Source: Methanobacteriota archaeon (GTDB lineage Archaea; Halobacteriota; Methanomicrobia; Methanomicrobiales; Methanomicrobiaceae). From it: DNA of 64,000 nucleotides. Both the position numbers and the translations under genes were made by a program. The DNA lies in NCBI GenBank assembly GCA_016841665.1, contig JAENYT010000001.1:160216-224215 (forward strand), written 5' to 3'. Below are positions 36,659 to 44,585 of the stretch, piece by piece (the first letter of the stretch is position 1; each line of letters begins with the position of its first letter). Under the pieces are notes generated by a model. It searched no databases. It was not told where the DNA came from and saw only the letters and a program-made list of their open reading frames with translations.

Positions 36659-37867
36659 ATGGTGATAGTGAACCTGGTGGGCGTCGGCAGTGTTTCGCGG
36701 CTCTTCTTTGTAGGGCTCGGCGCGCTTTTATTCAGTGCCTTTGCCGCCAGTATCGCCGGGATGTATCTCGGCTCGGTTCGTGGCGTTCTTGAACTATTGC
36801 CAGGACTGATGGTGCTCCTTCCTCCCTCCATCAATATGCGGGGGAGTATTTCCGGCGTTCTCGCATCCCGCCTCTCATCCTCGATGCACCTGGGTGAATT
36901 CGAGGTATCGTTCGCAAAAACCAGCGTGCTAAGCGAAAATTTCCGGGCAAGTCTTGTGAGCACGGTCATCCTTGCCGCCATTCTCGGCATTTTTGCCGAT
37001 ATATTGAGCAGCCTTATAGGGCTTGAGGCGTTGCATTTTGTCGATTTCATTACCATCTCTGTGGTGAGTGGGTTACTCTCCGGGTTTGTGGTCATGGCGA
37101 TCACCCTCCTGGTCGCCGTACTAAGCTACCGGTATGGTATCGATCTCGATATGGTCGGGGCCCCCACGGTGACCACTTCTGGCGACCTCGTCACCATTCC
37201 TATCCTTATCGGCTCCGCACTCGTTATCATGGACCTCGACCCTTTTTCAAAAAACCTCCTTTTTGTTGCAGTCGTTCTTCTGCTCGCGGGGGTCGTCGCA
37301 TATCTTTGGCTGGTCACCGGGCAGGTCAAAACCATCTCAAAAGAGATCATTCCGCTGCTCATTCCGCTCGCATTCATGGGCACGCTCGCGGGAATGGCGT
37401 ACACCCTCGATCTCGACAGATTTGTGACGTTCGCAGCGCTTCTTATCTTGATCACTCCTTTCACCGGAGGGTGCGGATCGATAGGCGGAATTCTCTGCTC
37501 CCGACTTGCCACCGGGATGCATATGGGGAGCATCGCTCCCAACGTTCTCCCGAAAAAAGATATCCTGCCCTATTTTTCCACCAGTTACGGCTATTCTGTG
37601 GTGTTGTTTCCGCTCCTCGCATTGATCGCTCACGGCGCAGCATTACTGCTCGGATCGACGTCGCCCGGTCTTGCCGAGATGATCCTGATCTCAGTGGTGT
37701 CCGGGTTCATCCTTATCAGCCTGGTCAATATCATCTCCTATTCTACTGCAACGATGTCATTTCGTTACGGGCTGGATCCTGATAATTTTGGGATTCCCGT
37801 GATTACTAGCGCTATTGATTTACTGGGTGCAACAATCCTTATTTCGGTCGTTTCTCTGGTCCTGTAG
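36659..37867 (+). CDS. MgtE-like divalent cation transporter, duplicated membrane domain
   Basis: A 402-residue membrane protein containing two copies of the MgtE/SLC41 integral domain (about residues 15-200 and 215-400). Each starts with a PGLMVLLPPSINMRGSISGVLASRLSSSMHLG-type motif (second copy: TPFTGGCGSIGGILCSRLATGMHMG). The cytoplasmic N and CBS domains of bacterial MgtE are missing, so gating must use another partner, plausibly the TrkA_C protein encoded next. Magnesium is the likely ion. Confidence 0.88.
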   Translation: MVIVNLVGVGSVSRLFFVGLGALLFSAFAASIAGMYLGSVRGVLELLPGLMVLLPPSINMRGSISGVLASRLSSSMHLGEFEVSFAKTSVLSENFRASLVSTVILAAILGIFADILSSLIGLEALHFVDFITISVVSGLLSGFVVMAITLLVAVLSYRYGIDLDMVGAPTVTTSGDLVTIPILIGSALVIMDLDPFSKNLLFVAVVLLLAGVVAYLWLVTGQVKTISKEIIPLLIPLAFMGTLAGMAYTLDLDRFVTFAALLILITPFTGGCGSIGGILCSRLATGMHMGSIAPNVLPKKDILPYFSTSYGYSVVLFPLLALIAHGAALLLGSTSPGLAEMILISVVSGFILISLVNIISYSTATMSFRYGLDPDNFGIPVITSAIDLLGATILISVVSLVL

Positions 37868-37916
37868 GGATAATTTTGTATTGGATAAGTGAGATATTAG
37901 CTTAGGACAATAATCC

Positions 37917-39104
37917 ATGAATGAACTTGAATATCAGCCTGTCAGCTTCAAGGATGTCCTCATTGAGATGAAGGACATCTCCGAGCTGATGGTTGATCTT
38001 GCTTATTCTGCGATACTGTTTGAGAGCAAAGAGATCGCATCGGAAGTGCTCAATCTCGAAGAGAGCATGAATCAGCTGGTGTACCAGGCGCGAATGCAGA
38101 GTATTCTCGGTGCACGCCGTGTCGAGGAAGCCGAGGCGATGAGCGGCATGCTTCAGGTTGCTGAAGCCGCAGAGAAAATCGCCAATTCAGCCTCGGAAAT
38201 CGCAGCGATTATCATCAAGGATATCAAATTTCCCGCACGCCTTCGGGAAGCCCTCCCGGAAGCGGAAGAGGTGACCGTGCGGGTGGTGGTGAGGGACAAC
38301 AGCACGCTGGACGGTGCCACGCTCGGAGAACTCAAGCTCCAGAGCAGCACAGGAATGCGTGTCATTGCCATCAGGCGAGGGGTGAGCTGGATCTATGATC
38401 CCGGTCGCGGTTCCCGGACGATGGACGGTGATATCCTGATCGCTAAAGGTCAGGACGAAGGGATCGCCCCCCTGTATGCAATGGCCGGCTATGCTTCTCC
38501 CCCCCGTGAAGAACTGGCCGATTCGGTCGTCGTGGAAGACCTTGACCGGGCCGTACGGCTGATCGTGAAAATGAAGGATATCAGCGAACTCGTGGTGGGC
38601 CTTGCCTACACCGCCCTCCTCTTCGACAGCCGGGAGGTCGCCGAGGAGGTCGTTTCGCTGGATGCAAAAATGGACGATATGCGTATGAAACTCGACCTCT
38701 GGGTCCTTGAAGCGGCAAAAAGGATAACCAACGTCGAGTATCTTCGCGGCCTGCTCTACATGTCGTCATTTGCAGAGCGCATCTCCAATGCTGCAGTTGC
38801 GATCGTCGACGTCATTCGCAGGGATATCGAGATCCCCCCCGTCTTTAAAAAGATCGTGCGAGAATCAGACGAGATTATCACCCGTATCAAGGTTGATCAA
38901 TCCTCTTCGCTCGCAGGAAAAAGCCTCAAAGAAGCATCGCTGGGCACGGTCACCGGTATGGTGGTGCTGGCGATCAAGAGCAAAAATCGATGGAAATATC
39001 GTCCAGGTAAAAATGACCGGCTGCAGGCTGACGATATTATCATCGCAAAAGGGAGCAGAGACGGTGAATGCAGACTGGTCGATCTCTGTGGGGAACAACA
39101 TTGA
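37917..39104 (+). CDS. duplicated PhoU-like/TrkA_C regulatory protein
   Basis: A 395-residue soluble protein made of two repeats. Each has a PhoU-like helical part (EMKDISELMVDLAYSAILFESKEIA; second copy KMKDISELVVGLAYTALLFDSREVA) followed by a TrkA_C ligand-binding domain (DGATLGELKLQSSTGMRVIAIRRG; second copy AGKSLKEASLGTVTGMVVLAIKSK). TrkA_C domains bind nucleotides or cyclic di-AMP and gate ion channels. Lying 49 bp after the CBS-less MgtE-like gene, it is probably that transporter's regulator. Confidence 0.85.
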   Translation: MNELEYQPVSFKDVLIEMKDISELMVDLAYSAILFESKEIASEVLNLEESMNQLVYQARMQSILGARRVEEAEAMSGMLQVAEAAEKIANSASEIAAIIIKDIKFPARLREALPEAEEVTVRVVVRDNSTLDGATLGELKLQSSTGMRVIAIRRGVSWIYDPGRGSRTMDGDILIAKGQDEGIAPLYAMAGYASPPREELADSVVVEDLDRAVRLIVKMKDISELVVGLAYTALLFDSREVAEEVVSLDAKMDDMRMKLDLWVLEAAKRITNVEYLRGLLYMSSFAERISNAAVAIVDVIRRDIEIPPVFKKIVRESDEIITRIKVDQSSSLAGKSLKEASLGTVTGMVVLAIKSKNRWKYRPGKNDRLQADDIIIAKGSRDGECRLVDLCGEQH

Positions 39105-39143
39105 ATTTTACTACATAAACGTCAAATGAGGAATGAGATACTT

Positions 39144-40979
39144 ATGGATACCATCGTATACCGCCTTGGTGCGCATTGTGACATTGACGATGTCGAAGAA
39201 GGAAAAATCTACGAAGCGAAAGTCCAGGGCTTTGCAAAATTCGGGACCTTTGTCCTTCTCAACGACCGTGTGAAGGGGCTTGTTCATAAAAGCAATAGTA
39301 AAAAGAGCCATGAGGAGCGGGACGCCATCCTGGTAAAAGTGCTCACTATCCGCAGCAACGGCAATATTGACCTTGAAGAGGTAATCCCGCACGTATACAC
39401 CACCCAGATGGTGGTCAAGAAGACCCCAATGGTGCGGCTCTCCGATCTTGGAACCCGTGTAGGGCGAACGGTCACCATCGACGGGGAGGTTGCCCAAATC
39501 AAGCAGACCTCCGGCCCGACGATCTTCACGATCGTCGATGAGACTGGCACCGAAAACGCGGCGGCGTTTATCGAAGCAGGAGTCCGCGCCTATCCTGAAG
39601 TACAGCTCGGGGACCTTGTGGAGGTCGTCGGCGAGGTCATGATGAGGAACAACCAGATCCAGATCGAGGTTGCCTCAATGACCGTGCTCACGGGGGAGGA
39701 GGCTGACCGGGTACGCCAGCGGCTTGAAAAGGCACTCGAGATGCGGGCCGAGCCGGAGGATATCCCGTTTCTGGTGGAGAGTGAAGTGCTGGAAAACCTC
39801 AAACCCGCATTGCGAAAAATCGCCAAGATAATCAGGAAGGCGGTGTTCACCGCCCAGCCCATCATTCTCAGGCACCATGCGGACGCGGATGGCATCTGTG
39901 CTTCGGTCGCCGTGGAACAGGCGGTCGTCGCCCTCATCCGCGAGAGCGGGGCCGATTTTGACTCCGAATCGTATCTGTTCAAACGCGCTCCTTCGAAAGC
40001 CCCGTTCTATGAGATAGAGGATGTAACGAGAGATCTCGACTTTGCTCTCAAGGACCATGTCCGTTTCGGACAGAAACTCCCCATGATCGTCATGATGGAC
40101 AACGGTTCAACAGAAGAGGACGAACCCTCGTACAGGATGGCGAGGGTGTACGGGTTGCCGATCGTGGTCGTCGACCACCACCACCCGGACGCGAGCGTCG
40201 ACCAGTACCTCATCGCCCACGTCAACCCCTATCATGTCGGTGGCGATTTCGGGATCACCGCCGGTATGCTTGGTACGGAACTTGCCCGCCTGATCCATCC
40301 CCCCATCGAGCATCTGATCCGCCACCTGCCTGCCGTTGCGGCGGTGGGCGACCGGAGTGAGGCGCCTGAACGAAACCGCTACCTGGATCTCGTGAGCGAT
40401 GAGTACACTGAAGAGCACCTGAAGAACATTGCACTCTCTCTTGATTATGAGCAGTTCTGGCTTCGTTTCAATGACGGCAGGGAGATTGTAAAGGACATAC
40501 TGAATCTCAAAAACAACCCCGAACGCCACATGCATCTCGTGAACCTGCTGACGACGGAGGCCAACCGCGCGATCGAGGAGCAGCTGAGCGCTTCAATGCC
40601 GCATGTGCAGGAGCAGATACTCGAAAACGGCGCTCGCCTTTTTGTGCTCGATGTGGAGATGTACGCACACCGGTTCACATTCCCTCCCCCCGGAAAGACA
40701 TCCGGGGAGGTGCACGACCGGCTGTGCACGGCCCATGCGCAGGAGGCGGTGGTCACGCTCGGTCTCGGCCCCGATTTCGCAGTGATCCGATCACGGGGCG
40801 TGTTGATGAACATCCCGCAGATAGTTCGTGAATTGCGGGAAGAGATCGCCGGCGGCGGAGTAAACGGGGGTGGCCACCTCGTGGTGGGAAGCATAAAATT
40901 CGTCGAAGGAATGCGTGAAACCGTGTTTAAGCGCCTGATTGAAAAGATTGGGGAGTTCCCCGTTGAATCCGCCCGCTGA
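39144..40979 (+). CDS. S1/OB-fold DHH-family phosphoesterase (RecJ-like)
   Basis: A 611-residue protein with, in order, an S1 domain (EEGKIYEAKVQGFAKFGTFVLLNDRVKGLVHKS, residues 15-65), an OB fold (VTIDGEVAQIKQTSGPTIFTIVDETG, about 110-190) and a DHH domain (RHHADADGICAS near 250, MMDNGSTE, VVVDHHHPD near 340). The C-terminal DHHA1 domain ends GGGVNGGGHLVVGSI. This is the archaeal RecJ-like nuclease architecture linked to replication or RNA turnover. The start is ATG at 39144, or 39126. Confidence 0.9.
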   Translation: MDTIVYRLGAHCDIDDVEEGKIYEAKVQGFAKFGTFVLLNDRVKGLVHKSNSKKSHEERDAILVKVLTIRSNGNIDLEEVIPHVYTTQMVVKKTPMVRLSDLGTRVGRTVTIDGEVAQIKQTSGPTIFTIVDETGTENAAAFIEAGVRAYPEVQLGDLVEVVGEVMMRNNQIQIEVASMTVLTGEEADRVRQRLEKALEMRAEPEDIPFLVESEVLENLKPALRKIAKIIRKAVFTAQPIILRHHADADGICASVAVEQAVVALIRESGADFDSESYLFKRAPSKAPFYEIEDVTRDLDFALKDHVRFGQKLPMIVMMDNGSTEEDEPSYRMARVYGLPIVVVDHHHPDASVDQYLIAHVNPYHVGGDFGITAGMLGTELARLIHPPIEHLIRHLPAVAAVGDRSEAPERNRYLDLVSDEYTEEHLKNIALSLDYEQFWLRFNDGREIVKDILNLKNNPERHMHLVNLLTTEANRAIEEQLSASMPHVQEQILENGARLFVLDVEMYAHRFTFPPPGKTSGEVHDRLCTAHAQEAVVTLGLGPDFAVIRSRGVLMNIPQIVRELREEIAGGGVNGGGHLVVGSIKFVEGMRETVFKRLIEKIGEFPVESAR

Positions 40980-41239
40980 ATGTATATTATATAATTTTTT
41001 CCCGTGATCCCCCTCTCTTTCTCACGTTATTTAAACTAAACTGGGTTATTATAAGTCGAGGATGGCAGTGATAATCACTAGAGCTAATCAAAAATGTCTG
41101 ATCCTGCTTCCCGTTTCGGTGAGCATTGTGGGCACCTATTTGTCCGGCATCATATCAAAATGGTGTTTTTATTCGTTGAAAAAGAGTACATTTAAATATG
41201 AATTGTGCTATATCTGACTTTTATCTCTGGAGGAACCGA

Positions 41240-41491
41240 ATGTCACGCATGGGGACCATTCGAGAAAAGTATACCGCATCACAGATCAAAATTTTGACAT
41301 ATCTCATTGCGGGCTTGACAAAAGGTAAGCATTACTTTAAGTCTAAATATATCGCCAAAGAATTGGGCCTTTCCCCGAAGGAGGTGGGGACCAATCTCGC
41401 AATCCTTGCAGAGATCTGCGAGGAGCTCGACATCTCGCGTTGGAGTTATTCCAATAGCACTACCTGGCGTGTTACGGCACGGGCATTCTAA
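41240..41491 (+). CDS. small winged-helix protein
   Basis: An 83-residue basic protein, MSRMGTIREKYTASQ..., with an apparent winged helix: AKELGLSPKEVGTNLAILAEICEELDISRWSY, recognition helix PKEVGTNLAILAE. The ribosome site GGAGG precedes ATG 41240, and a TATA-like catttaaatat lies at about 41188-41198. A longer start at 41198 would begin inside the promoter. It is likely a DNA-binding regulator with an unknown target. Confidence 0.75.
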   Translation: MSRMGTIREKYTASQIKILTYLIAGLTKGKHYFKSKYIAKELGLSPKEVGTNLAILAEICEELDISRWSYSNSTTWRVTARAF

Positions 41492-41598
41492 ACAGGCAAT
41501 ACTTTTTTTTTTCTTTTTCGAATCCGGCGCACCTTCAGGAAGGGGAAAGGTTTGTATGATCCCTCACCAAACGCATAGAATAAAGGTGTAATCTGTTG

Positions 41599-41757
41599 GT
41601 GCACTGGCAATGCCCGCAATGCGGGGTAATCAAGACCGTTTACTGCCCTCAATGTGGGGCAGAGAAAGCGCCCGGCGCTCGCTGTCCTCGCTGCGGACAG
41701 AAAGTCATATCAACTGTCTGCCCTCAGTGTGGATTTGAATACCGCTGGGACGAGTGA
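41599..41757 (+). CDS. double zinc-ribbon protein, 52 aa
   Basis: A compact frame of eight cysteines in four knuckles: CPQCG, CPQCG, CPRCG and CPQCG. This would form two zinc ribbons in 52 residues, ending FEYRWDE. The start is GTG at 41599 (TTG at 41596 is an alternative), with GGTG at 41585-41588 upstream. The complete, regular knuckle spacing is unlikely by chance. Function unknown; such proteins often bind nucleic acid or proteins. Confidence 0.75.
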   Translation: MHWQCPQCGVIKTVYCPQCGAEKAPGARCPRCGQKVISTVCPQCGFEYRWDE

Positions 41758-41841
41758 TGTGCTGAGGCAGGAGAACGGCGCCGCACTACGATTTTGCAGC
41801 AACGTTCATAACCAATGCATAGGTAAGGTGGTGTGATTCCT

Positions 41842-42036
41842 ATGACGGAAAAAATCGCTGATTTTATTTCAGAGCTCGAATTTGTGGCCGATATTAACCA
41901 ATTTAAGGATTGTCTGATGAACCAGGACAATACGCAGAACGATCCTGCCGCCCTGTGGTTCAACATCGACGTTCCCAAGGGACATGGTCTTAAAATGGGG
42001 GACAAGGTGAGAATTGTCGTGGAAAGGGTCAAATAA
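41842..42036 (+). CDS. small acidic conserved protein
   Basis: A 64-residue protein (MTEKIADFISELEFVAD...) with an N-terminal acidic helix and a C-terminal beta section HGLKMGDKVRIVVERVK that looks like a small barrel strand pair. GTG at 41833 is an alternative start. I do not recognise a family. It follows the zinc-ribbon gene by 84 bp in the same direction. Confidence 0.55.
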   Translation: MTEKIADFISELEFVADINQFKDCLMNQDNTQNDPAALWFNIDVPKGHGLKMGDKVRIVVERVK

Positions 42037-42089
42037 ATGGCCTGTTTATTCTGTGATTCTCTTTTTTCTGGTAGTTCTGCACTCGACGC

Positions 42090-42716
42090 CTACCATCCGG
42101 GAAGATAGTCGGTCGTTGTCTCGAGGGAGAGCGTAACATGGTCTGCATGGAGAGTGTGGACGATGAAATACATCCCGGTGTGGGATACCTGAACGGTTTT
42201 TGTCATCCTGCCTCCATGGTGAAGTTCTCCTCCTTCGAGAATTTTCCCTGTTTCCGCATCTACGAGCACCCATTGTAGCAGGGCATACTGCGGGGTGGTT
42301 GTGGCATTCAGAGAACTGTTGACCCGCCATACGGCGTACGGCACGCTGAAGGTCTCGGTCAGACCTCCCACCGATTCTTCGAGAAATGCAAATACCACCA
42401 CCTCTTTGTAGCGCCACTGCCAATCGGGGTCGGATGCCCCGAATACATTCATGTTGGGGGGGAGGATGTGAACGGGATATGGCAGATGGTTTTGTGTATA
42501 GGTGATGCGCACCGGATCGGGTTTTTCCGGCGTGGGATCAGGGGTGGCCGGGACGGCATGCGTCTCCGGCGTGGGAAGAGGATCGGTGGGAGACGGTGTC
42601 ATGGTTGGAGGAGGGGCCTGCACATCCCCCGGTGACGCGGGGCTGTAGAATAGTGACATCAGCGCAACGATGACGATTGCCCCGATCAGGGTGAGTGCAT
42701 CGTGGAGATCCGCCAT
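42090..42716 (-). CDS. membrane-anchored extracellular protein with Pro/Thr linker
   Basis: A 208-residue protein with one N-terminal membrane helix (DALTLIGAIVIVALMSLFY), a linker rich in Pro and Thr (residues 28-68), and a beta-rich outer domain. The helix follows a short polar stretch, as in archaeal pilin-like proteins, but no clear leader-peptidase site is seen. Two potential N-glycosylation sites (NSSLNATT) occur. Function unknown. Confidence 0.7.
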   Translation of the reverse strand: MADLHDALTLIGAIVIVALMSLFYSPASPGDVQAPPPTMTPSPTDPLPTPETHAVPATPDPTPEKPDPVRITYTQNHLPYPVHILPPNMNVFGASDPDWQWRYKEVVVFAFLEESVGGLTETFSVPYAVWRVNSSLNATTTPQYALLQWVLVDAETGKILEGGELHHGGRMTKTVQVSHTGMYFIVHTLHADHVTLSLETTTDYLPGW

Positions 42717-42872
42717 GATTGTATCAGTACAGAAACCAAGGAGGCGGGGTCAGATAAAGTCTTGGAATTGCATCTTGCGGTGATTTGTGGTGGATCGTTG
42801 CGGTACCGTTCATTCTACCCGGACCAAGAGACAACCCTTAACTAATTTGCCACAAGACAATCTGGTGAAATA

Positions 42873-43136
42873 ATGGATATTCATGCGTCGAGAACCTGGA
42901 TAATTTTTTACCTGATATCCTTTGTCGTCCTTCTCTGGGCGCTCTTCCTGACCACCCAGGGAGTGCTTCTCGGCTTTGGCCTTACCATGGTGATCGTGAT
43001 CATCGGCCTGAATTTTGTCATCGTATCGGCAGAGCTGAAAAAAGCTGCCAAAAGAAAGGAAATGATGAAAAAATTCTCACAAAAAAAGGAAGATCCTCCC
43101 GAAAACGACCGCGAGAACATGGGCGTTCTCGAATAA
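42873..43136 (+). CDS. small membrane protein with basic tail
   Basis: An 87-residue protein. Two membrane helices (WIIFYLISFVVLLWALFL and GVLLGFGLTMVIVIIGLNFVIV) are followed by a charged, Lys/Glu-rich cytoplasmic tail. The ATG is at 42873 and a TATA-like element may lie in the AT-rich sequence before it. No function can be assigned. Confidence 0.65.
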   Translation: MDIHASRTWIIFYLISFVVLLWALFLTTQGVLLGFGLTMVIVIIGLNFVIVSAELKKAAKRKEMMKKFSQKKEDPPENDRENMGVLE

Positions 43137-43222
43137 GTCCATGATTGCATTGTTTCAGCAGCAGCGGCAGCATCGCATTCTGCAAGCCCGAGGGCAATCA
43201 CCCGTCCCCTCTCGGACACATC

Positions 43223-44089
43223 TCACGAGCGATTCGGATACGTTCTGGTACGTTCCCTGTTTGCTGCACCGGTTGCCGCGCTCCCGGGAGACGACCGGAG
43301 ACCTTTCCGGTAGATTTTTTGCAGTGAATTATACGGTACAAAGAGCGTTTCCACTTCTCTGCCTAAAAATTCGGTTTTTCCCATGATATAGTAGCCATCG
43401 TGGAGGAGCGCCGCGTGAAACATCACCGCAAGGTCGTTTTTTTGCGTTTCAGTGAAATAGATCGTGACATTCCGGCAGAGGATGATATCGATAAAGTTTG
43501 AGATGGGTCTTCCGCTCATCAAGTCATGCACCTGAAACCTGACGCGCTCGCGCAGATGGGACTTCACCTCATATTTCCCGTCCTTCCGCAGGGTGAAGTG
43601 TCTCCGTACCTGGCCCGGTTCCAAGTTTTCAAGGGATTTTTCGTGGTAAATGCCGGCTTTTGCTTTTTCGAGCGCTTCCCTGTCGAGGTCGGTGGCAAGT
43701 ATCGTCACCTGAACGTCGGGGCGCAGACGGGTGAGATCGTGGGCGATGAGGGCGAGGGTGTAGGGCTCTTCCCCCGTGGCGCACCCCGCGCTCCAAATGC
43801 GGATGCGGTTTTTTCGCCGCATCAGCTCGGGGAGAATCTCTTTTCGGATGATTTCGAAGACCTCCGCATCACGAGAGAACTTGGTGACATTGATGGTCAG
43901 GGTGTTGCGCAGCTGCTCCTGCTCTTTTTGGCTCGAGAGCAGCAGTGTGTGATATTCATCAAAATCGCGTGTGCCCGTGAGCCGCATCCTTGAAAGGATG
44001 CGGCGCTTGATATAATCCTCCTTGTAATTCGCGCACTGGATGGATAGGAGCCGCTCAATACTCCTTCTGAGTGCCAGGAAATTGTCCAT
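43223..44089 (-). CDS. cheR: chemotaxis protein methyltransferase CheR
   Basis: A 288-residue SAM-dependent enzyme that methylates glutamates on chemoreceptors. The N-terminal helical domain (residues 1-75, KRRILSRMRLTG) is followed by the catalytic domain with IRIWSAGCATGEEPYTLAL (SAM site), ATDLDREALEKAKAGIY and DIILCRNVTIYFTE. The C-terminal 20 residues diverge. It is last in the parA-mcp-cheW-cheR run, 6 bp after cheW. Confidence 0.95.
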   Translation of the reverse strand: MDNFLALRRSIERLLSIQCANYKEDYIKRRILSRMRLTGTRDFDEYHTLLLSSQKEQEQLRNTLTINVTKFSRDAEVFEIIRKEILPELMRRKNRIRIWSAGCATGEEPYTLALIAHDLTRLRPDVQVTILATDLDREALEKAKAGIYHEKSLENLEPGQVRRHFTLRKDGKYEVKSHLRERVRFQVHDLMSGRPISNFIDIILCRNVTIYFTETQKNDLAVMFHAALLHDGYYIMGKTEFLGREVETLFVPYNSLQKIYRKGLRSSPGSAATGAANRERTRTYPNRS

Positions 44090-44095
44090 CTGCGC

Positions 44096-44575
44096 TTATC
44101 CGATCTGCTGCTGGTTGATCAGATCCCGGAGCACCTTGACCATATCGATCCAGATTACCAGGTTTCGCTCTTTTCCCCCTCCGTTTGTGCCGACCTTGAT
44201 GATCCCCTTGACGAAGTTGCTGATATCGGAGGTGATGCCCTCCCCCATCTGCTCGATGTCGGTATCCGATACCTGGATGACGCTGTGGACATCGTCCACG
44301 ATGATTCCCACGTTGCTTCCGCCGGTTGCATCAGACATCAGGACGATGATCTTTTTGTTCTCCACGCTGTCATTCTGCGTGATCCGCAGGAGGTTGTTTA
44401 CGTTGATGATCGAGGTAATCTCCCCGCGGAGGTTGATCACGCCGGTGATATACGAGGGGGCGCGGGGAATCGGGGTGATGGGCATCATCTCCACGATTTC
44501 TCGTGCAAGATGGATGTCCATGGCGTACCGCTCCCCGTTGAGTTCGAATTCAACAAGATCTACCATGCCACTCAT
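44096..44575 (-). CDS. cheW: chemotaxis coupling protein CheW
   Basis: A 159-residue SH3-like adaptor linking receptors to CheA. The sequence VEFELNGERYAMDIHLAREIVEMMPITPIPRAPSYITGVINLRGEITSIINV is the family core, including the conserved Arg in NLRG. It lies between the receptor and cheR genes. The CheA partner is not in this window. Confidence 0.95.
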   Translation of the reverse strand: MSGMVDLVEFELNGERYAMDIHLAREIVEMMPITPIPRAPSYITGVINLRGEITSIINVNNLLRITQNDSVENKKIIVLMSDATGGSNVGIIVDDVHSVIQVSDTDIEQMGEGITSDISNFVKGIIKVGTNGGGKERNLVIWIDMVKVLRDLINQQQIG

Positions 44576-44585
44576 ATAGCTCCCC

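Noticed and set aside
41066..41106. Possible C/D box RNA (GTGATAA ... CTGA)
   Set aside because: Only about 40 nt, the C box deviates from RTGATGA, and no C'/D' pair is seen.
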